The position numbers and the translations under genes are program-made. A stretch of 64,000 nt of DNA from Humulus lupulus. Lineage: Eukaryota; Streptophyta; Magnoliopsida; Rosales; Cannabaceae. The DNA is taken from NCBI RefSeq assembly GCF_963169125.1, contig NC_084795.1:140963766-141027765 (forward strand), in the 5' to 3' direction. The notes below the pieces were generated by a model. That model did no database searches. It had not been told where the DNA came from and saw only the letters and a program-made list of their open reading frames with translations. Shown in pieces: positions 46,884 to 58,940 of the stretch (the stretch's first letter is position 1; each line of letters begins with the position of its first letter).

Positions 46884-49028
46884 TTAAAACTATCCCCCCG
46901 TTATCGAAATTTCATCCTCAAAATTTATTCAAATGTGTCGAGATCGCAAATCTGATTATAACTTCAGAGTCTAGTCTTTTACCTTGCTGTCTCTTTGTAA
47001 CACCCTCACAAGAGTGACAGCCTTATTTTGTAAGACTTTATCTCTTCTATCCAGAATTTCCACTAGCTTTTCCTTACACAATAAGTTCCACTAAAACTCC
47101 AGGGTCGCTTCACTCAACTAGGAGTAGTATTCAACCCCTCTTTCGTTAACATTGGAACTAGTAACACCTTATGAGCCTCTACTCATGTTGGGGTAAAGAT
47201 AATATGTAGGCCCTTGGGCTAGTCCTTATTAGGATCTCACAAGTCTATCAACCTAGATTCAACTCTCTTCTTTCTTTCCAAAAATAGCTTATCTTTCTAG
47301 TCCATAATACTCAGAGAAGTACGAGGTCTCCTAACATTGATCTCCATGTTCTCATATTTAAATTTGTCAACTCTTATGTCTTTTCAATAATGCAGACTCT
47401 CCTGCCCTAACAATCTTTAATAATTTCATTGGTCCTATGAACCTTTATCTACTGTGAAGCACAACCAATCACCTTTTTAGTCTACACACGACACACCCTA
47501 ATCCTTGACGCACTGCACTATTAACTCCCCGTTTTAAGCAAGGACAGTGTCCACTATACCGTTCTCCTGTATAAGTTCATCACATGCATTTTCTAATACC
47601 ATGGCGTGCTAATCAACCCTTAATTCAACTTCTGAAATTCTCGTACATGACTATCCATTTAGAAAAACTTTAGGTTCTTACGTTACTTTAGTCAAGGGTA
47701 TGATAATCCTCGAAAATGCTTCAAGTAAAAACCGATGTATTTTACCGGTCTCACTGTGCTTCTAACCCCTAATGCGTTCCTTTAGCCAATTCCTTACAAC
47801 TTCTGTCTTAACTAATTCATACACAATCCTATCACTTCCCATAATGTAACCTTGAATATCATATGGAGAAATCAGAACTTATCCCTTCCGAAACCTTACC
47901 TGTGATCCCCTCTTCCTCAACCTCGGTAGTATCAGCGAAAATGTTACTCGTGCTCTGTTTCTAACCCGAACTAGTCCAAAACATTCTCGATCTATCCAAA
48001 TACGACTTGTCCATATCATTCCTGTACTCTCTTCTGGTTGAATTTACGTGGGTTGCTGAAGCATTGGTCAGTTCAAGAGCCTTTACTGAAAATCCACCAC
48101 ATCATACTTGATGCAAGAAATAATTCTTGAAATGTCTCTTTCCTTGATCCTCAGCTGGTAATAACCAGATCAAGGGTAAATTCTTGAAGCATTGTCTTAC
48201 CTTGCAACCAGGTAAATGAATCCTCCATTATTAGAAATGGGTACTATTCTTGACAATAACTTTATTTGGCTATCCATATGCGATACAGATTCTCGCAGAC
48301 TTGTCCTTCTTTTCAACAAATGATGCTGACGAATTCCATAATGTGATGCATCGTCTAATTAACCCTCAAGTCAAATAACTTCTTCAGCTAAACCTTTAAT
48401 TCTTCCTACTCAGCTAGTGTCATACTGCATGATGTTTCAGATGTCAATTATGTACCTGCATTAGCCCTGTAATTCCTTAACACAACAACAATCCCCGCAA
48501 ATCCTCGTAAACCCATCTGAAACCTCACTGGACAATCATGTTTTCATCTGGTCTAACTGAGATAACCTTAGTGGTACCTACCATAATAGCTAGGCATCCC
48601 ATGGACACAACCGGGTCCTTTCCTTTTACACTCAGAAATTACCATCTTTTCTTACAATCCATGGTTGTCCCTTATTTGGCAAACTAATCCATACTCAGGA
48701 TCATATCACAATCGTCATATAACCAGCTCAATCAATTATTACCACCAATTCTCTACCAGTAGTACTCTAACCCATCTCCTAGAAATTACCAATTTTCCCT
48801 AGCAGACACTAAGATCCTGAATCCCATAACGTAAAAATCATGTAGTTTGTACCACATATCTATGTCTCTACTAAGAGATATGTAGCACCAGACTCAATTA
48901 GCACAATATAAAACAACGAGAACTAGAAATCGAACCTGTCGCCTCTGAGGGACTAGCCCTGGGCTCTGACTACATCAAGGCGGACACTTGAGCTGGGGTC
49001 GAGCTATCTGTACTCTTTGATTCTTCCG
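46884..49028 (-). pseudogene. Decayed pol region of element F
   Basis: About 2.1 kb between the gag zinc knuckle and the 3' polypurine tract (minus AACGGGGGGATAG near 46890-46902). No frame longer than about 60 codons survives. Scattered protease- and RT-like words can be suspected but not aligned by eye. Too short for a whole pol, so it is deleted as well as mutated. Confidence 0.5.
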
Positions 49029-50147
49029 TCTTCGATTTTGGGCAATTTTTCTTGATGTGCCCAACTATTCCACATAGAAAACATGCTTACACTCGGCGTT
49101 CTGCCAGATGGCATCTCCTGCACCTGGCACATACTGGATAACTTCTCCAGACCTTGTTGTCACCCCAGCAGCCACCCTGAATACTATGACCCCTCCTGTT
49201 AGGACCAAGAGTAGTAGAACTGTCAGGGGCTCATTGCCACCCTGGCGGCCACCCTGAATACTATGGCATCTCCTATCACGACCAGGAGTAGTAGAATGGT
49301 CACGGGTCTTTCTTTTCTGGTTACTAGGGCCTCCGCCCCTACCTGATCCCGTAAATAGGGGTACCATTGTCTGAGCTTCCTGTTGTACGACACTCTCACT
49401 TAATATGTATCTCATGCATTCTCTATAGCAAAGGCCCTCCCTACCTCTTGAGAGTAGGTAGAAATCTCAGGCACTGGAGCAATCCTAACTCTCTGGGCTA
49501 TCCCTGAGTTCAATCCCTGAATGAATCGTTCCTTCTGGGCCACATCTTTTTGGTACCAAATCAAAAGTGAAATTAGCCAACCCATCAAATTCATTGGAAT
49601 ACTCTACCACTATTTTACTACCCTGAACAAAGCTCATAAACTCATTGGTCTTCGCAATTCGAACTACGTCACAGTAGTACCTTTCGTTGAACAATTGTTT
49701 GAATTCCTCCCAACCCATCATGACAACAATATGGGTCTGGGATACCACTTCCCACCACGTTAGGGCATCCTCCCGCGACATATACGCGGCACAAGACACT
49801 CTATCATTTTCTACCACTCCCATATATTCAAGGATGGAGCAAATCATACCCATCCATTGTTCAGCTCTGAACGGATCCAAGCCTCCTTCGAAAACTAGAG
49901 GATAATGCTTCTGGAATTTTTCATACAATAACTCCCATTTGTTTCCACCCTCAGGCTGAACTGAAACTGGTGCCATTGTTGTCAAAACATATGGAGCAGC
50001 ATTCCCTGACGGAACCCACTGTCTCAACCACCTAATTTCTTTCTCCTGATTTTGTAATCTTTCTTGCATGCCAGCAAACACTACTGCCAGATCCAAGGGC
50101 AATTGGAGGGTTCTGTCCCCAACTATCATCTGCAACCCCCATACCAA
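49029..50147 (-). pseudogene. gag of element F
   Basis: A capsid frame from 50147 (MVWGLQMIVG...) with FEGGLDPFRAEQWM, TWWEVVSQTH, FNERYYCDVVR and VVEYSNEFDGLA, typical of plant gypsy gag. A frameshift near 49590 moves it to 49412-49594 (AQKERFIQGLNSGIAQRV), and another to 49065-49415. A CCHC zinc knuckle (CFLCGIVGHIKKNC) lies at about 49035-49080. The linker contains a repeated unit (CACCCTGAATACTATG near 49172 and 49250). Confidence 0.85.
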
Positions 50148-50514
50148 TAATGCCTGGTCCAGTTGACTGCCTTAGATACATAACTTCTAAATCTGTCTGC
50201 AGTCAATGACTTAACCTATTAGGTATGATATTCATATCCAGAACCATTCCAAGGGCAGGGCCAAGCAACACAATAGCCATATACAATATGCATACCTAGA
50301 CACAAGTCTATAACATTCATACATCAATTATCAAGCCTTACTTCCACAAAATACATTTATATACATCATACTCTGTATTCTAGCATGCAGATAAGGCACA
50401 TAGGTTTAATTTAAACAATTAAGCATATAGTCACGTTATTAGTTACCAAACCGTGAATCGAGCTTATCTTTAGCGACAAGTGTATAGCCAGTCTTTCAGG
50501 AACCCTTAACCCTA

Positions 50515-50531
50515 GACCGCTCTAATACCAA
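50515..50531 (-). other. Primer binding site of element F
   Basis: Minus strand TTGGTATTAGAGCGGTC, one base off the usual tRNA-Met PBS (TTGGTATCAGAGC), next to the LTR end GGCGTTACA. Confidence 0.85.
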
Positions 50532-50533
50532 TT

Positions 50534-51481
50534 TGTAACGCCCTGGTTAGTCAGGACCATTACATTGTGTGTTTAAATAGTGCTTAACTCACTAAGTGAG
50601 TCATTTGGACTTAAATGTGTAATTAAAGACTAAATCAAGGTTAGGTATTAAAAAATTTGGTCAACGAAGTAATTATTTTTCATTAGAAATATTAAGTTTA
50701 TACACGGGAACCTAGAAAGTAGTTACAGACTGATAAAAGACAAATATAATACAAATTAGTCATCCTCAGCGGCAAAACAGGGTTCAAACCTAGTTCCTCC
50801 CAAGCTATCTCGGCTGTGGCGATTGAGTAGGCTACATATGTACACACTTCCCTTGAAGCTCTCCGACTCATGACTGGTCTAGCTTACCCTTGCCCTTACC
50901 TGCACCATATAGCACCTGTGAGCCAACGCTTAACAAAGAAAACTTAAATCAACAGATTCAATAGGTAACAAAATATAAACTACAAGATTAGCAACAACAG
51001 AATATAAACAACCGCATAGCAGTAACAATCCTGCTCAAAGCATAGCAGTAACAATACAAAAACAACAACACATCAGTAACAATATATAAACAACATCATA
51101 ATCAAATCTCAACAATCAACACAGTTAGTTAAGTGCAATTGATACTTCTGTTTATTTAAGTGACGCTTAGGCCCAACGCCCTTAGACCCTGGCACGCTTA
51201 GGTGGGGCTGCATTTCGTATGCTTACTGTCAGCCCCGGTGCCCTTAGGTCATGCTGGGCTTTCAGAATAGATATAGTCGCATATATATTGCACAACACGC
51301 AATCATATGCAACATATACAAGCATGCCTAACTAGATAATCACATTTATTACCACAGCCACATCTAATTACAGGGGTTCAAGCCCTAATTACAACCAAGG
51401 TGAAATTTTCTTACCTCATGTCCCGAGCAGACAATGTATGGCGATCTCGAGCACGATCCCTATCCCTGAGCCATAGCGGTA
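50534..51481 (-). repeat. 5' LTR of element F, PBS-side part
   Basis: Starts (plus) TGTAACGCCCTGG next to the PBS and runs to the CACTA-like insertion at 51482. Contains GCCC-rich words (near 51180-51250), like LTR H. No gene is present. Confidence 0.8.
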
Positions 51482-51649
51482 CACTACACCAAATACCTTT
51501 TTTCATAACATATGAATATAATACTACTGAAAAAGTATTATGATACTTATATATATATGTGTCAAAGTAAAAAAAATGGCAATATAATTTTGGGAGCCCG
51601 CGCTATAACTTGTAAAAGTTATATTTTTTTCCTAATTCTTTTTTAATTA

Positions 51650-52320
51650 CATTGTTCGACTAAGTCTGAGAACGACTCCTCTTCTCTGTTCATCTTCGCC
51701 TATAACTTCTGGGATCGATTTCTCCGTTCAACTTCACCCATAACTTCTGGGAAATCATTGCTCGACTCTTTCGTTCATTTTCACCTACAGTGTCTCTGAA
51801 GTTAGTCCACTACTCTGACTACAACATTCGGCTCTTCGGTGTTTCCAATCGTTCGGCTCTGTCTTCGGCGTTTCCAATCGTCTATAGAGTATGTTCTTGA
51901 TTCTAACAGTGTGTGTTTGTGGTATTGTTTTATAAAACCTTATTTTTTATTTTCCCCTTTCCCTCTTCAGCACCCCAAATCCTTAACGTCCCTATGTTCT
52001 TCTATGCTTACAGTTTCAGTTTATATATATATATATAAATCGTTAGTTTAGTTTTCTAAAGCATCTTATTTTGTGATTAATTTTTCATGATATATGTAAG
52101 AATTATACTGGGGACTTGAGCTGGAGTAGCATGGACCTATTTCTACATAATTGTATTTGATAAAATAGACGGAATTATTTTGTGATGGTTTATGTTTTGT
52201 TTGGACAGGGTTGATACTAGGTGATTATATGAAGCAATAGCGTGGAGGTACATTCCAAAAAGAGGAGGAAGCTGCAAACAAGGATGATATGCTTGGTTTG
52301 ATGTAAGTTATTTAGTTTTA
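51650..52320 (+). other. Repeat-rich leader of the CACTA-like insertion
   Basis: Imperfect tandem repeats: a unit with CCTATAACTTCTGGGA at about 51700 and CCCATAACTTCTGGGA at about 51737, and a unit ending GTTTCCAATCGT at about 51840 and 51870. A possible exon follows an AG near 52208 and ends at GTAAGT near 52304. No protein was recognised. Confidence 0.35.
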
Positions 52321-52660
52321 TTTTTATACATTAATTGTGTGAGTGTGTGATGGTGGTTTTGAGTGTTAATATTTTAATATGCTTTTCTAGAGAACTCAGT
52401 TGGAAAAAATATAAAAAAAAAAAGGGGAACAGATTCTAGCAAAAGGAAAGGGAACAGATTAATATGGTTTTTGTTAGTTTTAAACACACTTTTATTATTG
52501 ATTAAATGTAGAAAATAATGATCAATATAGGTGGAAAAGAGTTGAGAGATAGTGGGACATGAAATTTTCACCCTAATGACAAAAAAAATACTATTCTTTT
52601 TATTGAATTATACAGTTTAATACTATAATATCAAGTTAAAGTATTGTTTATAAGGTTTAC

Positions 52661-53700
52661 CTCAGTAAGAGATAATTTTTGAAGGGCTGCTACATCTTTC
52701 TTACTAGCAAGGGCCATAGCTTTGCTCAAAAGAAAATGGTTTTGGTAATAGCAAGCATTTTATAGTCATAAAAAGTTGTCACATTGTTGATTGTTACTGA
52801 AATATACACAAGTGAGAAATGCCTTTAGAAGTTTGGCCAAAGAAATTTCTTTGTATATGAGTTACCTCTTTACCATACTGCTTTCTAAGGTTAATGATGG
52901 ATTGACATGCTTCCTTCTTTCTCTGACTTATGTCTATCAATTTCTTGTTCAAAGAATCTCTTACTTCTGTCAAAGCATTCGTCTTTATTGCAATGCTTTG
53001 AAGCGTAGCTCTTATCTCTCTTCTTTTCTTCTTTAACATATCTAATTCAAAATTTATAATCTACAATTAAAGTTAACAAAAAGCAGTGCTGGTTAAGGTT
53101 AGTTTCATATTATTAATGAGATAATACTATTTTAATACCCTCTTCTTTACTTTAACTTTAATACAAGCTACTGAAGCAAAGAAGAATATACTAAAATGGT
53201 ATGATCCCATCATTTATCAACTTTTCTGAGGTAAAAATGAGAATTTCAGGAGTGCTTACTTTGATTTTCTCTTCTATAGCTTGCTTTATTTCGAAAGAGT
53301 TCCAGCTCTTTCCTTTCAGAGCAGCATTGTAGACACATTTGTCCACTTTTAATCTAAGTTTTTTAATCTCATGTGGATATCGTTCTCGATCAGAATCAGT
53401 TATTCCCTTCACATCCTTCAATTTTTCATAATACTCCCAATTATCCTGGTTCAAGATTAAAGTGACATATAGATTATAGTGAACCAAAAAGTTAAGATGA
53501 AATATAAGCTTAGGAAAAGTCAAGTACTAAAGATATGTAAGGCATAACATGGTCATACACTCCAATCAAATTCTCCCAATGAGATAGTTTTACACATATG
53601 GTGATCTTCCCCTCTTCTTTGGCTTCCTTCAATATCTCTCATTTGTCTCTTTTCTTCAGCCAAGCTCTTACAATCGTGGATCATTTGATATTGCAATTTC
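52661..53700 (-). pseudogene. Proton-pump-interactor-like gene fragment (exons kept)
   Basis: Four exon-like blocks on the minus strand, in order: about 53560-53700 (LQYQMIHDCKSLAEEKRQMR), 53260-53445 (HEIKKLRLKVDKCVYNAALK), about 52866-53042 (KKKRREIRATLQS ... SIINLRKQYGKE) and about 52661-52752 (LLSKAMALASKKDVAALQKL). Three have GT donors (GTAAGC, GTAACT, GTAAAC), and acceptors can be seen for the second and third. The order and wording match the central coiled-coil part of plant PPI proteins, which bind the plasma-membrane H+-ATPase regulatory domain. There is no start or end of the gene, so it is a captured fragment. Identification is by eye. Confidence 0.6.
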
Positions 53701-54369
53701 TAGGGTGGTTTCAATAGTGACCAAACATAAATTTGTAAATTTAAATATGAAGTAAAGAATTAGATAAGAAATAAAAGGGTAAAGGAGGATGTAAACTAAT
53801 ATATACATGGTTGTCTAGTTCATAATGCTTTCTCTTTTCCACTGATAACAAGCCCCACTCCATAGCTCATGTCTCGTATCATTGGTAAATAATGAAAATA
53901 ATAGCAGATTTAATTCAGATAAAACTTCGAGTACTATTGAATTCAGAGTCAAAGTATGTATTATAACATGTTATGAGATTGAAATATTTTATCTCGTTGA
54001 AACAACCAGAAGAGTTATATCTACTTTTCATTGAAGCCTTTCTCATAGTCCTCTTGTTTGAACATGCACAATCTCATGTGACTAAACTTTTTAACGATTT
54101 TAAAGAAATGAAGAATCAGGTCCTTCGTAGCTTGAGAAAAATTTTTCACCCTTATCTTTCCCTCTCTTGCTTCCCCAGCCTTGTCTGATCTTGTTCATAA
54201 TAGGCCCCTGTACATTAGATAAATATATGTCTATAAATATAGATATGCTTTATCAAAATAAACTCTAGTGAAGTTAAAGGGCGCTAGAATGTTACAGTAA
54301 CAAAGATATTAATTGTGAATATTTTTTTATGCAGCCATAGCAGGCATAGCTGTATATAACAACCACAAG

Positions 54370-54642
54370 CTAAAAAAATAAGCTTCTGGACACACCACTA
54401 AAGCTGTTGAACGCACCACTGATGATACAGAAAATGATGTTGAGTCTGTACCACTGACCACATACGTGGGTCCCAACAAGTAGAACTACATTAGGAGCAG
54501 TCTTCCAAGTTAAGACATGTCTAACAAAATCCATCCTCACAAAGTACATGTTTTTATTTTGACTGAGGGAAAAGAGGTTGGTCCTTAAGAGAGGAGCCGC
54601 CATTGTAAGATTTAGTAGTGTACTTATTCTTCTTTTATGCAT
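54370..54642 (-). other. Unrecognised 90-codon frame
   Basis: Minus-strand frame with inner start MAAPLLRTNLFSLSQNKN and TWKTAPNVVLLVGTHVCG. Composition is protein-like with hydrophobic stretches, but no family was recognised. It lies upstream (minus sense) of the PPI-like exons and could be another captured piece or chance. Confidence 0.25.
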
Positions 54643-54649
54643 TTCACTT

Positions 54650-57600
54650 TAAATAAGTATATCTTTATCTTTCTACTACTTGTGAGGTGTGTGTTTTAAA
54701 TTTTTAGTTTTTGCTTAAATATTATTATTTGATTAGAGCCTTGTTTTACTCTTAAATATATATATATATATATATATTAAGAGAAAATACAAATAAGGAA
54801 AAAACTATGTATATTTTGTAATGAAGGTTCAGCTATGAATTTATCCTATTATTGAATTTTCATTGAATATTATGATTAAATAACCTTTTGAACACAAAAT
54901 ATGTATATATGAACTGTTCAAAAAATATGTATACATACTTTACAAAAAATTATTTCACCATATATTCACGTTGAAATGTCAATATACGCTTAGTCAGTTG
55001 TTGTGACAGTATCAAAACATTGTATTGCTGAATAATTTAGGCGACTATGAAATGTAAAGCCGTTGGAGTCAAAATTCATCCATCACTATTATTAAAAATA
55101 TTTATGGAAATTAGGTACATAATATATAGTAGACAACCAATCGAATAATACAGAGAAGAAATTGTGTTCATTGTTTCTTGAAATAGAGTTTGAATAATTC
55201 GAAGTGTACATAATTGAAAGACAAAGCAAGGCTCTATCATCAGCATTTAAGTGTCTATATTAAAATAATGAATGAGCCAAGTACTTCTAGAAACACAGAA
55301 ACAGTCTCTCTTACCAGTAAAAATAACAGCTTAGAAGCCAACCCCTTAAACTACAGCTACCTGATCCTACTAAATAAATACATTTAAAAAAGCACAGAGA
55401 GAATATATGGTGAAATAACTTTTGCACACAAAATATGTATATATGAACTATTCAAAAATATAAAAGAATAATTTTAATTTTGTATCAATCTTTTAGGTAT
55501 TGATTATATTCTTTAGGTTGTGGATCGAATTGGCAAGGAGCATTGCAAAGTTAATTAACTTGATTATTAATTGCAAGAGGTACAGAAGTATGTTCTCTTA
55601 AATCTTTTATTAATATCATACAAATATGTTAGAGGAGTTTGAATATCTTCAATATTCATTCGTAGAGAAGTAGGTTCTGAAATTAACATTATGTGTTGCG
55701 GTGATAACAGAATGTTGAAAACTTATGTATCTTAGAGAAGTAGGTTCTGGAAATTTGTTTGTGTGTTGCGGTGATGTAAGGAAGAAAACTTATTGTGTGT
55801 TGTTTGAATTTTTTTACTTGGTATTGATAGATGGTTCGGTAACTTTTATATGGGAAATGATGTCAGATTTTATCTAGAATTATTTATTATCTTCTTACAA
55901 ATAAATTGTGTTTGCTTGAATTGGTTTGATTATATTGATAAATATCTCGACTGGGGTGTGAATAAGGGTAGTTTTCACATCCCCAACCTTAGGGTTTGAA
56001 TAATAAAACATTATACATATGATTTGTGATTAGCTTTTTTGTATCTATGTTTATGATATGCGGATGGATAAAAATTGGATCCATCTTAACAGGATAGCAA
56101 ATAAAATTATATAGTTTAAGTTTAAGTTTAAGTTTTGGTATTTTATTATTGGGAAGCTTTGGTAGTTGATATGCACGTGGATATATTCCTAGATTGCCTT
56201 ATTGCTTGATAATATTTTATTTGTGAAGTTCCATAACCATTCTTGGCTATCATTTTACACCATTATGGCAGCCACAAAAAAAAAAAAAGAGATCAAAAGC
56301 GAAAACCCACCACTCAATCAACCCCACAACCAACCAAAAAGAAAACCATAGCTAATAAATTGACCCCAAAAGCCACCAAACACTACACCATATCCATTAT
56401 GCAAGTTTGGTTTGTTTTCATTAAGCAAAAAATTCCTAAATGGAAATCAAAATTTATGTTAGTGCCCATCAAAAGCTATGGATAGATCCAACTAAGTTTT
56501 ATAACTTGCATGCCTAGTTAGTTACCTCATTTTCTAGTTAATTTCATATTGAAGAATAAGTTGAACAGCTCTAAATTAATGCATGCATGAACCTTGTTTT
56601 TTAGTTCTCTCAAATTTTACATCCTTGAAAGAATGGGAAGTTGCTAGCTTGTTTAAAATGAACATTAAGTTAGGTGATTAATTTTCCTCATCTTGTGTAT
56701 TTATCTGGTATTTCTATTTTTGCATCAAATAGTCTTGTAAACAAATTTAAAAATCAATATTCATTTGTCTTTATCTTAGTTTGAGTATAATATATTTTTG
56801 CGTCATATAGGCTTTGTCTATTTAATGCCTTTTAGATTTATGTTTTTGTTTATATTCAAATTTCTTTCAATATTTAACTGTAGTTGGAAGTACTGGCTGC
56901 ACTAAGGACATCATAATATGATTGTAATCAATTATGACTCTTAACATAATATGTTTGTTACAATGCCTCTAAGAAGATTGTATAAAGAAATATCAAATTT
57001 GTTGCTTGTGTTGTGTACCAAAAGTAAAATATTTATTGCTCAAGATGTGATATTTTTCACCAATGTGTATGTTGTATCTTATTATGCCCAGCTCAACCAT
57101 AATTATTTGTATAGGATTCATATATTAAATGACATAAGTTCATCTTCTAATAAGACATGAATTAGTTAGATCTCAAGATATGTCATCCGTAATGTGAAAA
57201 TTGGACCTTTTATTTGGTTAATGGACTTGAAAAATGATTTGTACTTTTACTTTTTCTTTTTTGATATTGCATTTGTAGAGAATAATTTCCATGATTTGAA
57301 AGCTTATATTTAGTACTATAGTATGTATTTTATAATACTGTCTCTTGTAAATTTTTATATAGGTTTTGGTGGGGAGGCTTTTGGAAGTTATTGAATTTAT
57401 TTATTTAGTTTTTTTCCCCTTATCTTGTCTCATTAGTTCTCAGGCAAACTTCCATTAAGCTTTATAAAATTGTTCATTGATTAGCAAATAATTCATTTGT
57501 AAGGTGCATACTACATACCTAGACTTTAAAAGTGTATACTATAGACATTCATTTTGCATTAAAAAAAGAGCATTACAGAACTTTTTATGATCTGCTGTTG

Positions 57601-58383
57601 GCTGTGGCTTTTTTGCTGTTGTGGATATACTAGGCACTCCATTGCCCCTATTTTTTTATGCACTACCATTCTAACTTTGGCTCTTTTAACTTTCAAGTGT
57701 CTCATTTTACCATTATAATCATGTTTTGGCCCCTTATTTTATTGTTGACAAAAAAAATTAGGTCTGGGGTAGTAAAACCATACATTTGAAGGTTTTGAGG
57801 CCAAAATGAGATTCTAATTCTATAGTTTGAGGGCCAAATAAATAATCTCTTTAAAAAAAAAATGTAAAGTGAAGGAGTTAAATAGTGTAATTCAAAGATG
57901 ATGACAAAAGTTGAATTGGTAAATTGTAGTGGAATTAGTGAAAATTCATATTTTTGTCATACTTCCAATATAATAAAAGGCCATGTGACCTTTGTCAAAA
58001 AAAAAGTATGAAATAAGGTAAATAATAATATTAAATTTTGATTATGTAGCCTTCAATGTATGATTTATGCACTTACAATCAGGCTCATATTTCTTAACAC
58101 ATTTACTTGTCTTGTGATATGAAATTTTAAATCTATGGTCACCAGTGTGTGAACCTCTCAAAGGTAGGAATGCGATGTGAATTTTCCGTAGTGTATTAAG
58201 CTCATTCATTATTGAGAGGGTGTTTTTCTTTTAATAAATAAAAAAGGGTACGATGAGACCATTTTTTTTTTTTTTTTTTTTTGCGTTTTGAAGATTCAGT
58301 ACTTTGTAATGGTGTCTGTGTTCCTAAAGTTTAAGCATCATGTTTTCTAATATTCTATTTTTTTTTCACTTTATAACTTGTAG
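54650..58383. other. AT-rich non-coding interior of the CACTA-like insertion
   Basis: No gene recognised. Holds an AT microsatellite near 54755, a direct repeat of about 35 bp (ACACAAAATATGTATATATG near 54892 and 55428), an imperfect tandem duplication (AGAGAAGTAGGTTCTG near 55663 and 55735, each followed by GTGTTGCGGTGAT), an A-run near 56275 and a T-run near 58261. Confidence 0.5.
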
Positions 58384-58940
58384 ATTGGCAATGATCTTTC
58401 TCAATTTCTGGGGCCTCTTATCTTGAATCAACTTCTACAGGTTGGTTGGTTCTCCTTTCTTTATATCAGTACTTTGCAAGAGATGTGTTCTAAATGCTTC
58501 AGGTTTTTTATTTTATTTTTAGTTCTGAGATGCTTCTTGTTATTGTGACATCTGCTTGTTCATAGTGGGGATAATAGGGTAATCATAAGTTTTTAATTCT
58601 GATTTATAAGTCAAAAATTCCGTAAATAAATCATTGCTGTTTTGTTGTTGTTGTGATAATTTATTTTTCTGAGGGGAAGAGGTTTTGTATATACTACTGT
58701 ATGAGTGATCTAGTTAGAAAGGAAGAAGATGATTTTTGACAACTTCAAGATGAAATCTTTTAATGGAAACCTTTATTTGGGAAGTAAAATTATTAATATT
58801 AGATTTTGTAACTAACTTCTTAGAGATTACATGCTCCTTATACTTTTCTTTAATTACTATTTATTTTTTTGCAGTCTATGCAACAAGGGGACCTTGCTTG
58901 GATTGGATATGTGTATGCCTTCTCGATATTTGATGGAGTG
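58384..58940 (+). pseudogene. ABCC (MRP-type) transporter fragment, two exons
   Basis: Exon 1 at 58384-58440 reads IGNDLSQFLGPLILNQLLQ, with AG before it and GT after it. Exon 2 at 58875-58940 reads SMQQGDLAWIGYVYAFSIF..., also bordered by AG and GT. Together they match the first membrane domain of plant ABCC1/ABCC2-type vacuolar glutathione-conjugate transporters, from IGND(C)SQF through the transmembrane helix GY-YAFSIF. Only about 41 codons of a roughly 1600-residue protein were seen, and no following exon was recognised, so it is a captured fragment. Kept intron borders show that genomic DNA, not cDNA, was taken. Confidence 0.72.
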
